Below, in pieces: positions 24,713-33,289 of a stretch of DNA of 64,000 bases. The stretch lies in contig CBIHNW010000002.1 in NCBI GenBank assembly GCA_966211795.1, forward strand, positions 62,001 through 126,000. The letters run 5' to 3'. The translations under genes and the position numbers were made by a program. Each line of letters starts with the position of its first letter. Position 1 is the stretch's first letter. The notes below the pieces were generated by a model. That model searched no databases. It saw nothing but the letters and a program-made list of their open reading frames with translations, and was not told the origin of the DNA. The stretch comes from 21-14-0-10-47-8 sp966211795 (GTDB lineage: Bacteria; Bdellovibrionota; Bdellovibrionia; Bdellovibrionales; Bdellovibrionaceae).

Positions 24713-26946
24713 TTGTACCCCCGCAGTGGTTGCGTGCGATCGTATTTGGGCTCGCCTGGTGGCAGCCCGGTCACCGGACTGGGATGTCCATCCAGTCTCA
24801 TATTGAAAAGAAAATAGGTTGGCACACAGAAGCCGATGCCACGACGGCGGGCCTCTTCGATGGCCGAGCCGTTGATTTTTTCGGGCCGGCTGAGGTTGAT
24901 CAGCTGATTTCTTTTTTTGCGAACGTAATCTTTGACTGATATTTTTTGATAATCCGGAAATTTCTGACAGATGTAGTCTTCACGACAGGATCGGTTCTCG
25001 CTGCAGGTGTCGAGCATCGATCTCGCCACTTTGGTTTCGAGACAAGCGCCCGAATCACCGCTGGCCGCGCACATATCAAAGCCAGACCCGCCTTGATTGG
25101 CACAGAGCTCGTCCGGAGTTCCTTTGGCAAAATCCACTTCGAAATTTTCTTCGGACAAAGTGCAGCGCCGACTCATGCGGCCCAAGGGTGCTCCGCTTTG
25201 CGGCAGCACGCAGTTGTAATCTTTCAGATCTTTGATCACGGCACCTTTGAGCTTCCACTTGTCCTCGAAGGCAAAAAAGTTAGAGCTCGGTGGATTTCGT
25301 TCGGCATGAGACTTCATGCTTTCATTGATTTCCCCCTGCCAGCAAACGCCTCCGGCCGAATTCACCGCCTTGGTCAAAACGCACTCGCCCAAAAGCACGT
25401 TCCGCCCCTGGGCCGAAACCGTTTTGAGACATTCAACCGCTCGTCCCTTCGGATCTGCGCAGGTGGGTGACCTGGCAAAGGCCGCGGTCTCGGCAAAGCA
25501 AAGCTGGCCCACATTTAAATTTTGAAACTGCGGAATGTCCGATGCCTGCATCCAATCGGCCGAAGAAAATGTCGAATGCGGTCGGAAGTGGTTCGGTTCT
25601 TGGCCGGCCGCCACCTTTCGAAGCCACGCCATTCTTCGTGGAATTTCGGCCGAGGCATGCGGTGACAGGGCCTGCTCTTGCCGATTGAATGGATGAGAAA
25701 ACGCCGGATCCGAAACGCCCAGCAAGTGAAATCCCGCTGTCCCGCCGGACTGGTGACAGCCCATGCAGGTCAAGTTGTCCAATCGCTCGATCAAAGCGTC
25801 ATGAGTCTTGATGTACTTGAGTTTGGAAATATCGATCGACTGCAACAAGGCTCGTTGATCGCGAAAGATTTCGGCGTAAGGACGGTTGGCCAATCGCGCG
25901 CGTCCCAACGTCGACCATGAAACGGAAAGCTTGCTGAGAAATCCGGGATCGAAATTGATGTTCAACGTTCCCTGATCCAACTGGTTCAAGTTTTCTGGCT
26001 TCTTTAAAAATTCGACAAATTTTTGCAGCAGCACGGGATTCTTTTGGATCGCCAACACATCCGGCGTGTTTTCAAGCTCGGCTGGCGTGAGCGTCGATCC
26101 GGATTTGCGAAAAATGCGCTGCATGTACATCGCCTGCCCACCAAAATCATGCATGTAGCCCGAAGTGAAGCGCAGTGACTGAAAATTCACTTCGAGCTGG
26201 CGAAAGGCGAGATTTTTCAAGGGCCCACTCTTCAAAGCCTTGGCATCGGTCGGCGAAATCTCCCAAGCCTTGGCGAATGGCGCACACGAATCTTGCTTGG
26301 GGTATTGTTGCACGACGCTCACGAAAAACGGAAGGCTGGAGCTTGAGGTTTTGGATTTATAACTCAGACGATAAATGAAACGGATCTCGCCGCAGGAATC
26401 TTTTGTGATGTCCCGACGATCCATGCGGTTGGCGATCGCGATCAATTTGAAATAGCCAAATTCCGAATTCAACCAGCGCGTGTCAAAGTGTCGAGGTTCA
26501 TCACCATCTCTTTCCACCGCATAGGGATACTGCGAATTGTTGGCAACACTGCGGATGACAAATCCGCCCTTGAGATCTTGATCGGAGCGCGCGCCTTTGT
26601 CTTCAAAACCACGCAACGTCCGCACCATGTCGGGAACATCACCAGAATGTTCCGGGATCGTCGCTGGCAGTTGATCCGTTTTTAAGTCATGTGGAAGTGG
26701 CCGACCGATCACCTCGGCAAAGCTTCGATAAAACTGGTTGGCTTGAAACAAGTCAGATGTTCGACTGAGAGACTTGCTCGCTCCCAAGGATTCATTGAGA
26801 CTGAAGCCATCGCTTTCAAGCACATGAAGAACCTGCGGATCCAGAACAAACACGGCCGGCGTTGCAGACGTGGCCGAAGCCGACCACGCCACAGTGTCAG
26901 AAAGCAAAAGCCCCAACAAAAGAAACAAACAAGATTTTGCGGTCAT
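24709..26946 (-). CDS. Secreted protein with one CxxCH haem motif
   Basis: A 745-residue protein with signal peptide MTAKSCLFLLLGLLLSDTVAWSA. Residue 394 begins CMGCHQSGG, a single covalent haem-c site, and the preceding sequence (HDALIERLDNLTCMGCH) resembles cytochrome-c-like regions of large secreted myxobacterial and Bdellovibrio-type proteins. The last third is Cys-rich (for example SMLDTCSENRSCREDYIC), which suggests several disulfides. No other domain is recognisable. It is translationally coupled to the VanX-like gene downstream, so the two are likely made together. Confidence 0.7.
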   Translation of the reverse strand: MTAKSCLFLLLGLLLSDTVAWSASATSATPAVFVLDPQVLHVLESDGFSLNESLGASKSLSRTSDLFQANQFYRSFAEVIGRPLPHDLKTDQLPATIPEHSGDVPDMVRTLRGFEDKGARSDQDLKGGFVIRSVANNSQYPYAVERDGDEPRHFDTRWLNSEFGYFKLIAIANRMDRRDITKDSCGEIRFIYRLSYKSKTSSSSLPFFVSVVQQYPKQDSCAPFAKAWEISPTDAKALKSGPLKNLAFRQLEVNFQSLRFTSGYMHDFGGQAMYMQRIFRKSGSTLTPAELENTPDVLAIQKNPVLLQKFVEFLKKPENLNQLDQGTLNINFDPGFLSKLSVSWSTLGRARLANRPYAEIFRDQRALLQSIDISKLKYIKTHDALIERLDNLTCMGCHQSGGTAGFHLLGVSDPAFSHPFNRQEQALSPHASAEIPRRMAWLRKVAAGQEPNHFRPHSTFSSADWMQASDIPQFQNLNVGQLCFAETAAFARSPTCADPKGRAVECLKTVSAQGRNVLLGECVLTKAVNSAGGVCWQGEINESMKSHAERNPPSSNFFAFEDKWKLKGAVIKDLKDYNCVLPQSGAPLGRMSRRCTLSEENFEVDFAKGTPDELCANQGGSGFDMCAASGDSGACLETKVARSMLDTCSENRSCREDYICQKFPDYQKISVKDYVRKKRNQLINLSRPEKINGSAIEEARRRGIGFCVPTYFLFNMRLDGHPSPVTGLPPGEPKYDRTQPLRGYK

Positions 26947-27029
26947 AAAATATTTTTGCAGGAACGCTCTTCAATGGGAAGAGACGATTTGCAATCATGC
27001 ACCAAACCGCGTCGTGCGACAGAGGGGCC

Positions 27030-27794
27030 TTATCTCATTTGGGTCCAACCACCGTCGACCATCAGTTCAGATCCGGTCGTAAAAGAGGAATCTTCGGATG
27101 CCATGAAAAGCACGGCCTTGGCCACCTCTTCGGGCTTGGCCATTCTTTTCATGGGAATCACTTGGGTGAGATGAGTTTTGATTCCGGCCAGCCTTTCCGG
27201 ATCCATGCCGCTGCGATCGATGATCGGCGTTTCGGTCGGCCCCGGGCTAACCGCATTGACCCGGATGCCCCGGGGCAAAAGCTCGGCCGCAAAACATTGC
27301 ACGAAGGATCGCAAGGCGGCCTTGGTGGCGCTGTAAATGGAAGAGTGGGCGGCGCCAAAATGACTGACGATCGAAGTCGTCATCACGATCGTTCCCCCGT
27401 TTTTTAAAAGCGGCAGCGCCTTTTGCACGGTGAAAAACGCACCCCGAACGTTGATGTTAAAACTTTCATCATAAAAGTCTTCGCTGATCTCTTCGATGGA
27501 TTTTGTTTTGGAAATACCGGCATTCACGAAGAGCGTGTCGATCTGTCCATATCGCTCTTGAATCAGTTGAAAAAACTGGGTGAGATCTTTTTGCGAAGTC
27601 ACGTCTCCTTGAAAACCCAGATGATCTCCGGGCAAGGCCTTTAATGTTTCATCGATCGATTTGCGATCGCGGCCAATAAAGGCAATTCTTGCCCCTTCGG
27701 CTTGATAAAGTTTGGCCGTTGCCAGCCCAATTCCGCTGTTGCCGCCGGTGATGACGGCGACCTGACCGGCCAGTTTTCCCGTGATGGTTTTCAT
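27030..27794 (-). CDS. SDR-family oxidoreductase
   Basis: From the ATG at 27794 (AAGGATCACGCAC upstream) this is a 254-residue classical SDR. The cofactor loop is TGGNSGIG, the NNAG position reads VNAG, and the active site is MTTSIVS with YSATK (YxxxK). VSPGPTETP follows, then the C-terminal FMASEDSSFTTGSELMVDGG. The enzyme should be a cytoplasmic NADP(H)- or NAD(H)-dependent ketone or alcohol oxidoreductase; the substrate is unknown. It lies 62 bp downstream of a TetR gene on the same strand, with a TetR operator in between, so this is almost certainly the regulated target. Confidence 0.92.
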   Translation of the reverse strand: MKTITGKLAGQVAVITGGNSGIGLATAKLYQAEGARIAFIGRDRKSIDETLKALPGDHLGFQGDVTSQKDLTQFFQLIQERYGQIDTLFVNAGISKTKSIEEISEDFYDESFNINVRGAFFTVQKALPLLKNGGTIVMTTSIVSHFGAAHSSIYSATKAALRSFVQCFAAELLPRGIRVNAVSPGPTETPIIDRSGMDPERLAGIKTHLTQVIPMKRMAKPEEVAKAVLFMASEDSSFTTGSELMVDGGWTQMR

Positions 27795-27813
27795 GTGCGT
27801 GATCCTTTCATAT

Positions 27814-27829
27814 TGGACAATATTGTCCA
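27814..27829. promoter_or_regulatory. Perfect palindrome, probable TetR operator (SDR promoter)
   Basis: TGGACAATATTGTCCA is a perfect 16-bp palindrome, 20 bp upstream of the SDR start. The same half-site, TGGACA, recurs in the dyad before the TetR gene at 28455-28476. Shared sites point to one dimeric repressor acting at both places. Confidence 0.8.
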
Positions 27830-27856
27830 TATTTGAGCAAAAAAAATGCGAGGCCT

Positions 27857-28438
27857 TTATTTTTTCAGGCCATCGATGGCAACTTTGGCAATCTCGCGCA
27901 GCTCTTTGGGCTTCACCCCGCCCCGAGCCGACAAACGCAGTCCGGCCAAGATGGATTGCAAGAACAAGGCGGTTGCCTTGACGTCGACCGAAGATCGCAG
28001 CTCACCGACCGCATGAGCTTCGCTTAAAAGACGCTCGAAGGTTTTCTTCCACTCGAGCCCCGCACGATGATTGGCGTCCGCGACCATCTCATCAGCGGTG
28101 CCGAATTCGCAAACGGATGAAATTCCGATGCAGCCCAAGGATCGAAGCTCGGCGTCTTCATCTGCCACCTGCATCAAGATGCTTTCCAAAATTTTAAGTG
28201 GAGAGTCTGACTTTCGCGCAAGCGTGGCCAGCTTCACGCCCCGATCGGAATTGTACATTTTTAAAACTTCGACAAAAATATCGTGCTTGCTTTTGAATGT
28301 GTCGTAGAAGCTTTGGCGACCGATCCCCATGGCCAAGCGCAAATCATCGGTGGTGGTTGCGCTGTAACCCTGCTTCCAGAACACCATTTTGGCATTTGCC
28401 AATGCTTTATCTCGTTCAAACGTTTTCGGACGTGCCAT
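27857..28438 (-). CDS. TetR-family transcriptional repressor
   Basis: From the ATG at 28438 (MARPKTFERDKAL) this is a 193-residue TetR protein. The helix-turn-helix reads ATTTDDLRLAMGIGRQSFYDTFKSK (about 30-54), the usual GxxxxSFYxxFxxK recognition helix. The C-terminal part is the YxiF/YcdC-like group (LGCIGISSVCEFGTADEMVADANH). A longer frame starts inside the operator and is unlikely. Two near-identical palindromes, before this gene and before the SDR, indicate autoregulation and control of the SDR. Confidence 0.92.
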   Translation of the reverse strand: MARPKTFERDKALANAKMVFWKQGYSATTTDDLRLAMGIGRQSFYDTFKSKHDIFVEVLKMYNSDRGVKLATLARKSDSPLKILESILMQVADEDAELRSLGCIGISSVCEFGTADEMVADANHRAGLEWKKTFERLLSEAHAVGELRSSVDVKATALFLQSILAGLRLSARGGVKPKELREIAKVAIDGLKK

Positions 28439-28454
28439 GGCTCTACTATGCCCA

Positions 28455-28476
28455 TTATGGACAATAATGTCCATAA
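28455..28476. promoter_or_regulatory. Inverted repeat, probable TetR operator (autoregulatory)
   Basis: Arms TTATGGACA (28455-28463) and TGTCCATAA (28468-28476) are perfect reverse complements around ATAA. The site is 17 bp upstream of the TetR start and shares the TGGACA...TGTCCA core with the site at 27814-27829. Confidence 0.8.
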
Positions 28477-28558
28477 CTATTTTTAAGTGACCTTTGGCGG
28501 CGCCGTGAAATGAGACGGCGCCCTTTCAAAGGATGAAAACTCTTCCCCGGCCCTCAAA

Positions 28559-29878
28559 ATGATCCCGCAGCAAATCTTTTCCAAGTTGCCCTTGGCCCCG
28601 CGATCAGGCAGATTCAGCCGCATGCAAACCAAGTCGTCTCCCCGCTCTTTGGACTCCAAATTCTGGTCTGATTTTTCCGATCGGGTCTGGGAGAAAAAAC
28701 CACTGGTGCTGCGCCAGATTCAACATCCCCTGTTGGAAATGGATCAACACGAAGTCTTTCGTCTGCTCGTGCTTTATGCCAATCACTGCCGCCGGAATCG
28801 CAACCCCGAAGGATTTAAATTTTTTCTCGACGGACAGCGGGTGCATGAAAGCGAGATGTTGAGCCTGCTGCCTCGGCAGAGCGACAAGAGCCTGCAAGGT
28901 TATCACCAACGCATGAATGAAATGTTCGCGGACTATTGCCTGGTTTGCGACGAACTTTTGCGGGTGAATCTGAAGAAGCAGGCCCTGCTGTCGGCATTTA
29001 CGGGCGAGCTCTACCGCCACGTGGGCTTTCCGAATCGGTTTGCGGAAATGGGGCTTTACCTTGGCAATTATCGAAAAACGCCTTTTGGCGTGCACGTCGA
29101 TGAATGCGGGGTTTTCAGCTTTCCGGTTGTCGGCACAAAACGCTTTCGCTTGTGGAAACCTTCGTTTGTGCAAAAAAATCCAGCGCTCGTTCGCGCCTTC
29201 AATTACGCAAAATACAAAGCCAGCTCGCAGCTTTTAGAAGCAAAGCCTGGCGATATGACTTATTGGCCCTCGTCCAGCTGGCATATCGCCGAATCCGACG
29301 GCAGCTTTACCGCAACCTGGAGCCTCGGGGTTTGGGTCAACCGCACCCACCGGGAGATGGTGCAAGAATCTGTTGCCGAACTGCTTTCGACTCGTCTGGG
29401 GTCGGCCGCCGATGCAACGATGACGCCCCTTTGTGATCAGCCCAGCAAAGATGGTGAAATTCGCGAGCTTCCCAAACTGGCCGAGCGGTCTTTGGCGATT
29501 CTGCAGGGATTGCGTCCCGAAGACTTCAAATCAGCGCTGCTGAAAAGTTGGATGGTTCATCTTTCAAAAGAGGGCTTTAAGACGCCGCCACAGTTCGGGC
29601 GCCAACCAAAAATCACGTCGAAGACCCGCCTGCAACGAGGGCCCTCGCCCCTACTCTGGATTTTCGACGCAGACACCTCAATTCTTTCCGTGAGCTTCGC
29701 CGGAACCTGTGTCCAGTTTTCGCAAGCTCCCCAGGCCGTTCTGAAGCTCATCAAAGTCCTGAATGCGGGCGAAAGCTGTCAGACGGATCGATTTCTCAAA
29801 GGTCGTGGGCTTGAAAAGAATCTCAAAGGTCTCCAGATTCTCGCTGACGCGGGTGCCTTCCAGAACGCTTCGAATTGA
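28559..29878 (+). CDS. JmjC-like (cupin-fold) Fe(II)/2-oxoglutarate-type oxygenase
   Basis: A 439-residue protein. The metal triad is visible: HVD with His179 and Asp181 in FGVHVDECGVFSFPV, and His242 in YWPSSSWHIAES. KRFRLWKP between them is in the position of the 2-oxoglutarate-binding Lys. An N-terminal segment, KFWSDFSDRVWEKKPLVLR, is typical of cupin-like/ROX-type hydroxylases of proteins such as ribosomal components. The last 150 residues form a separate region with no recognisable motif. Substrate unknown. The start is uncertain: no strong ribosome site, and an ATG at 28622 is an alternative. Confidence 0.75.
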   Translation: MIPQQIFSKLPLAPRSGRFSRMQTKSSPRSLDSKFWSDFSDRVWEKKPLVLRQIQHPLLEMDQHEVFRLLVLYANHCRRNRNPEGFKFFLDGQRVHESEMLSLLPRQSDKSLQGYHQRMNEMFADYCLVCDELLRVNLKKQALLSAFTGELYRHVGFPNRFAEMGLYLGNYRKTPFGVHVDECGVFSFPVVGTKRFRLWKPSFVQKNPALVRAFNYAKYKASSQLLEAKPGDMTYWPSSSWHIAESDGSFTATWSLGVWVNRTHREMVQESVAELLSTRLGSAADATMTPLCDQPSKDGEIRELPKLAERSLAILQGLRPEDFKSALLKSWMVHLSKEGFKTPPQFGRQPKITSKTRLQRGPSPLLWIFDADTSILSVSFAGTCVQFSQAPQAVLKLIKVLNAGESCQTDRFLKGRGLEKNLKGLQILADAGAFQNASN

Positions 29879-29938
29879 CCGTGGATTGCCAGCAGTTTTC
29901 TTGACTTCGTCAACCACACTCGAGCATCTTAATCGCCC

Positions 29939-32143
29939 ATGCCACTGTCCATCTTGCGCCGGCGCCCCATTTCATTAAGCACTTGTTTGTTTCTGATCGT
30001 GCTCGTGGCGATTTTGCCGGTGCTGGTGTTCTCTGGAGTCTTAGCGAACCATCTGGTGCGCTCGAAGTATGAAGCCAACAGCCGCTTGCTGACGCGAACG
30101 GCCGACGAGCTGGCATTTGCGGCCGATCAAGAAATTTCATCCACCATTCGAACCCTGCAAGGACTCAGTCAATCCAGCGCGCTCCGCCAAGGTCATCTCA
30201 AAGTTTTTCATCAAGAGCTTGCGGACATCTTGAGCACCCAGCCTTCTTGGGGAACCTTGCTTTTGCATGACACCGAAGCTCACTGGCTGCTTGCGGCTCG
30301 CCAACCTTACGGCACGAAATTGGGAAATTCGATGGAGCCAGAGAGTATTCTTTTGGCGGCACAAACGGGGCAACCCCAAATCAGCAAGATCTTTCCCGTT
30401 CAACAAAACCTGATGATGAAATCTCAGTTTGGGTTTGCGATTCGCGTCCCCATCAAAAACCAAGATGGGAAAATCATCTACGTTCTTTCTGCCATCTTGG
30501 GCTCAAGACCGATGCAAGAGCTCGTCTCGCGTTTTACGACCAATCCGGGCGAATGGGTGCGCTCGATCGTCGATAAGAACGGCACAATCGTCTCGCGCTC
30601 CAGAGAGCCCGAGAAATACATAGGCGGAAATGCGTCCACGCAAATGAAATCTTTGCTGTCCGCAAAAGAGTCTGGCTTCGAACGGACCACCACACTGGAT
30701 CACGTTGACGCCTACACCGCGTATCGAAAGGCCCCACTGTCTGGCTGGCATTCGATTGTTGCCGTGCGGGCCGATGTGCTCGAAACGGACGCCCGCAAGG
30801 CTCAGCAAGGATTGGTGATCATATCCATTCTCATGTTGGCTTTGTCTGGCTTGATCACCTTGCTGTTTTCTCGCTGGATTCGGCGTGCGCTCAAGAGTGG
30901 CGCGGACGGCGCGGCGGTCGTGGCCCGCGGCGAGACGCCAACCATCGCGACTTCACCGATTGCCGAGCTCGAAGAACTTCGCCAGTCTTTGCTGGCGGCC
31001 TCGGAACTGCTTCGCTCGCGCGATCGCGCCAAGTCGGACTTTCTGGCCAATATGAGCCACGAAATCCGCACACCCCTGGGCATCGTTCTGGGCATGACCG
31101 AACTGATCGCGGCAGAGAAGGTGACCTCGCAAGAGCGTGAGCGCATGTCCGAAATCGTCAAACGCAATGGTCTGCAGCTGCTGCGCTTGATTGACGATAT
31201 TTTAGATCTCGCCAAAATTGAAACCAACCGCTTGCCGATTGAGCACATTGACTTTTCATTACCGGATTTGGTTTCCAGCGTGACCGAAGACCTTTCGGCC
31301 CGCGCGCAGGAAAACGGCGTGAAATTGCAGATCGTTTTTGAAAAAGGCAGCCCGAACATCGTCAATTCGGATCCGATCCGATTGCGCCAGATCATTTTCA
31401 ATCTGGTCGGAAATGCCGTCAAATTCACGCATCACGGAACGATCGAAGTTCGCCTGAAAGCACCCCAAGACGAATTCGCGCGTCTCACGGTTTCCGATTC
31501 CGGTATCGGCATCAAACCCGAGCAGCAATCTCTTTTATTTTCAAATTTCGCACAGGGAGACACCAGTCACTCTCGTAAATACGGCGGCGCCGGTCTGGGA
31601 TTGTCGCTGTCACGAAAGCTCGCCCGTCTCTTGGATGGTGACGTCAATTTAGTCCGCAGCCAGCTGAATCAGGGTTCGGTGTTTGAGGTCTATTTTAAGA
31701 TGCGACCTTTAGCGAAAGACTCTGCGCTCCCGGTGAAAGTGGAATCCAGAATCCCGGCCGTCGTCGAATCAAATGCAGCGAAAAAGATTTTGCTGGCCGA
31801 AGATTCGTCTGACAATGTGGCTTTGATTCAAATGTATCTCAAAAATTCGCGGGCGGAGGTGTCGGTGGTGTCCAACGGACTTGACGCTTTGAAGCTTGCG
31901 ACCACGCAGCCGTTTGACCTGATCTTGATGGACATTCAGATGCCCGAGATGGATGGCTACGAAGCCACCCGACAGATTCGGCAAAATGGCATTTCAACCC
32001 CGATCGTGGCACTGACTGCCCACGCCCTGGACGCCCATCGTGAGCGAGCTCTGCAGTCAGGATTCGACGATTTCGTCACCAAGCCCGTTCGCCGCGGGGA
32101 CTTGATCGAGACTTTGACGAAGCATCTGCAGATCACGATTTAG
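29939..32143 (+). CDS. Hybrid sensor histidine kinase/response regulator
   Basis: A 734-residue inner-membrane kinase. A membrane helix (about 15-36) precedes a periplasmic sensor of about 245 residues with a Cache-like pattern (WGTLLLHDTEAHWLLAARQPYG, SRSREPEKYIGG, AYRKAPLSGWHSIVAV). A second helix is near 290-306, then a HAMP-like linker. The kinase core has phospho-acceptor His374 in NMSHEIRTPLG, an N-box NLVGNAVKFTH, and GAGLGLSLSRKLA. The C-terminal receiver has LLAEDSSDN and phospho-acceptor Asp665 in LMDIQMPEMDGYEA. No output domain, so it needs a partner regulator that is not next to it. It begins 60 bp after the oxygenase. Confidence 0.92.
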   Translation: MPLSILRRRPISLSTCLFLIVLVAILPVLVFSGVLANHLVRSKYEANSRLLTRTADELAFAADQEISSTIRTLQGLSQSSALRQGHLKVFHQELADILSTQPSWGTLLLHDTEAHWLLAARQPYGTKLGNSMEPESILLAAQTGQPQISKIFPVQQNLMMKSQFGFAIRVPIKNQDGKIIYVLSAILGSRPMQELVSRFTTNPGEWVRSIVDKNGTIVSRSREPEKYIGGNASTQMKSLLSAKESGFERTTTLDHVDAYTAYRKAPLSGWHSIVAVRADVLETDARKAQQGLVIISILMLALSGLITLLFSRWIRRALKSGADGAAVVARGETPTIATSPIAELEELRQSLLAASELLRSRDRAKSDFLANMSHEIRTPLGIVLGMTELIAAEKVTSQERERMSEIVKRNGLQLLRLIDDILDLAKIETNRLPIEHIDFSLPDLVSSVTEDLSARAQENGVKLQIVFEKGSPNIVNSDPIRLRQIIFNLVGNAVKFTHHGTIEVRLKAPQDEFARLTVSDSGIGIKPEQQSLLFSNFAQGDTSHSRKYGGAGLGLSLSRKLARLLDGDVNLVRSQLNQGSVFEVYFKMRPLAKDSALPVKVESRIPAVVESNAAKKILLAEDSSDNVALIQMYLKNSRAEVSVVSNGLDALKLATTQPFDLILMDIQMPEMDGYEATRQIRQNGISTPIVALTAHALDAHRERALQSGFDDFVTKPVRRGDLIETLTKHLQITI

Positions 32144-32260
32144 AAAACACCTCATCATTGCAAATCCATCGCTGTTGCGTAGACAGCGCACCCCTGGTGG
32201 GCTCCTCAACATCGCGTTGATGACATACCCTCTCGAATTTTGCGGAACACATTCAAATAA

Positions 32261-32677
32261 GTGGCAGTTTCGACACCGATCCCTTACGCTCTTTTAATGC
32301 CTGCTAAATTACGAGTCGCGCGCGCGACGAATGATCTTCATCGTGTCAGTGAAATGTATCGCCTGGGTCTGGGGCTTCAGGTTTTGGCTTCGTTCCAGAA
32401 TCACGCTGGATTTGATGGAGTGATTCTCGGGGTTCCTGGATGCGAGTATCATTTTGAATTTACATATGAGCATGGTGCCGAAGCCCCTCGCTCACCTTCG
32501 GCCGAAGACCTGATCGTTTTTTATCTTTCCAGTCCGGATGAGCTGGCACAAACGAGAAATCAAATGCAGCAGGCAGGGTTCAAACCAGTAGCGTCGCACA
32601 ATCCTTACTGGGATCAATACGGATTCACGTTCGAAGATCCCGAAGCTTACCGGGTCGTGATCTGTCATATCAAATGA
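32261..32677 (+). CDS. VOC-family (glyoxalase/bleomycin-resistance fold) protein
   Basis: A 138-residue protein, or 126 residues from the ATG at 32297, which fits the family start (MPAKLRVARATNDLHRVSEMYRLGLGLQVL). VOC marks are the paired beta-alpha-beta units, FDGVILGVPGCEYHFEFTY and the C-terminal WDQYGFTFEDPEAYRVVI. Metal-ligand positions are only partly recognisable, so enzyme or sequestering role is open. No clear ribosome site precedes either start. It stands alone between the kinase and the convergent DUF1989 gene. Confidence 0.8.
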   Translation: MAVSTPIPYALLMPAKLRVARATNDLHRVSEMYRLGLGLQVLASFQNHAGFDGVILGVPGCEYHFEFTYEHGAEAPRSPSAEDLIVFYLSSPDELAQTRNQMQQAGFKPVASHNPYWDQYGFTFEDPEAYRVVICHIK

Positions 32678-32701
32678 TCAAGGGCGAGTGGGACCGACGG
32701 T

Positions 32702-33283
32702 TCACCCGATGATTTCAAACTCGATCGGCTTGCAGCGACCGTTATTGGTGCCTTCATCCGAGCAAGCCGTCAGCGCCACGATCAAATCCATCTTCGCTTC
32801 GAAAATGATAAAATCCCCGGCCTTCGATAAGGGCGATTGCACCGAGATCTTTCCGTTCTCCTGAACCGGGACGTTCATGAATATATTAAAGCTCGTGCCG
32901 ATCTGGTGGGGATTGACGTCAAATTTTTGAAAGGCTTTTTCTAAATTTTCCAAGCAGCTCGGGTGATAATCTTGTTTCCCCGAAATCATTTCGAACATCT
33001 GCTGACTGCAGGGCGTGACCAGAAAATCATGTCGGCCGCAGCTGTCCTCGATGATTTCGAGCATGGCCTTGCCAGCTTGCGAATAAAGCACGTGACCTTT
33101 GCTGAAATAAACCGTGTCGCAGGTGTCGATCGAGCGGCCGGACGACAGGGCATCTCGGGGATTCTCTTTCGAGAAGCAATAAAGATCGGAGACTTGCTCA
33201 CCCAAAGTGTCGATGACCTTGAGACGCTGGCCTTTTTTGAGTTCGAATCCGGTTCCGGTTTGTGCGGGAATCTTTGTCTTCAT
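32702..33283 (-). CDS. DUF1989 (urea carboxylase-associated family) protein
   Basis: A 193-residue protein of the DUF1989 family: GQRLKVIDTLGEQVSDLYCF near the N-terminus, SSGRSIDTCDTVYFSKGHVLYSQAGKAML, HDFLVTPCSQQMFE, then TSFNIFMNVPVQENG and a C-terminal ACSDEGTNNGRCKPIEFEI. Conserved Cys and His residues (CDTVY, DSCGRHD, HPSC) may bind metal. Members often sit in urea or amine metabolism clusters, but the activity is unproven. It follows the YqcI/YcgG gene by 6 bp on the same strand, and such pairs recur in other genomes. Confidence 0.88.
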   Translation of the reverse strand: MKTKIPAQTGTGFELKKGQRLKVIDTLGEQVSDLYCFSKENPRDALSSGRSIDTCDTVYFSKGHVLYSQAGKAMLEIIEDSCGRHDFLVTPCSQQMFEMISGKQDYHPSCLENLEKAFQKFDVNPHQIGTSFNIFMNVPVQENGKISVQSPLSKAGDFIIFEAKMDLIVALTACSDEGTNNGRCKPIEFEIIG

Positions 33284-33289
33284 TCTAGA

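Noticed and set aside
30802..31428. 208-codon minus-strand frame inside the sensor kinase
   Set aside because: Ser/Arg-rich shadow of the HisKA/HATPase region, no start signal.
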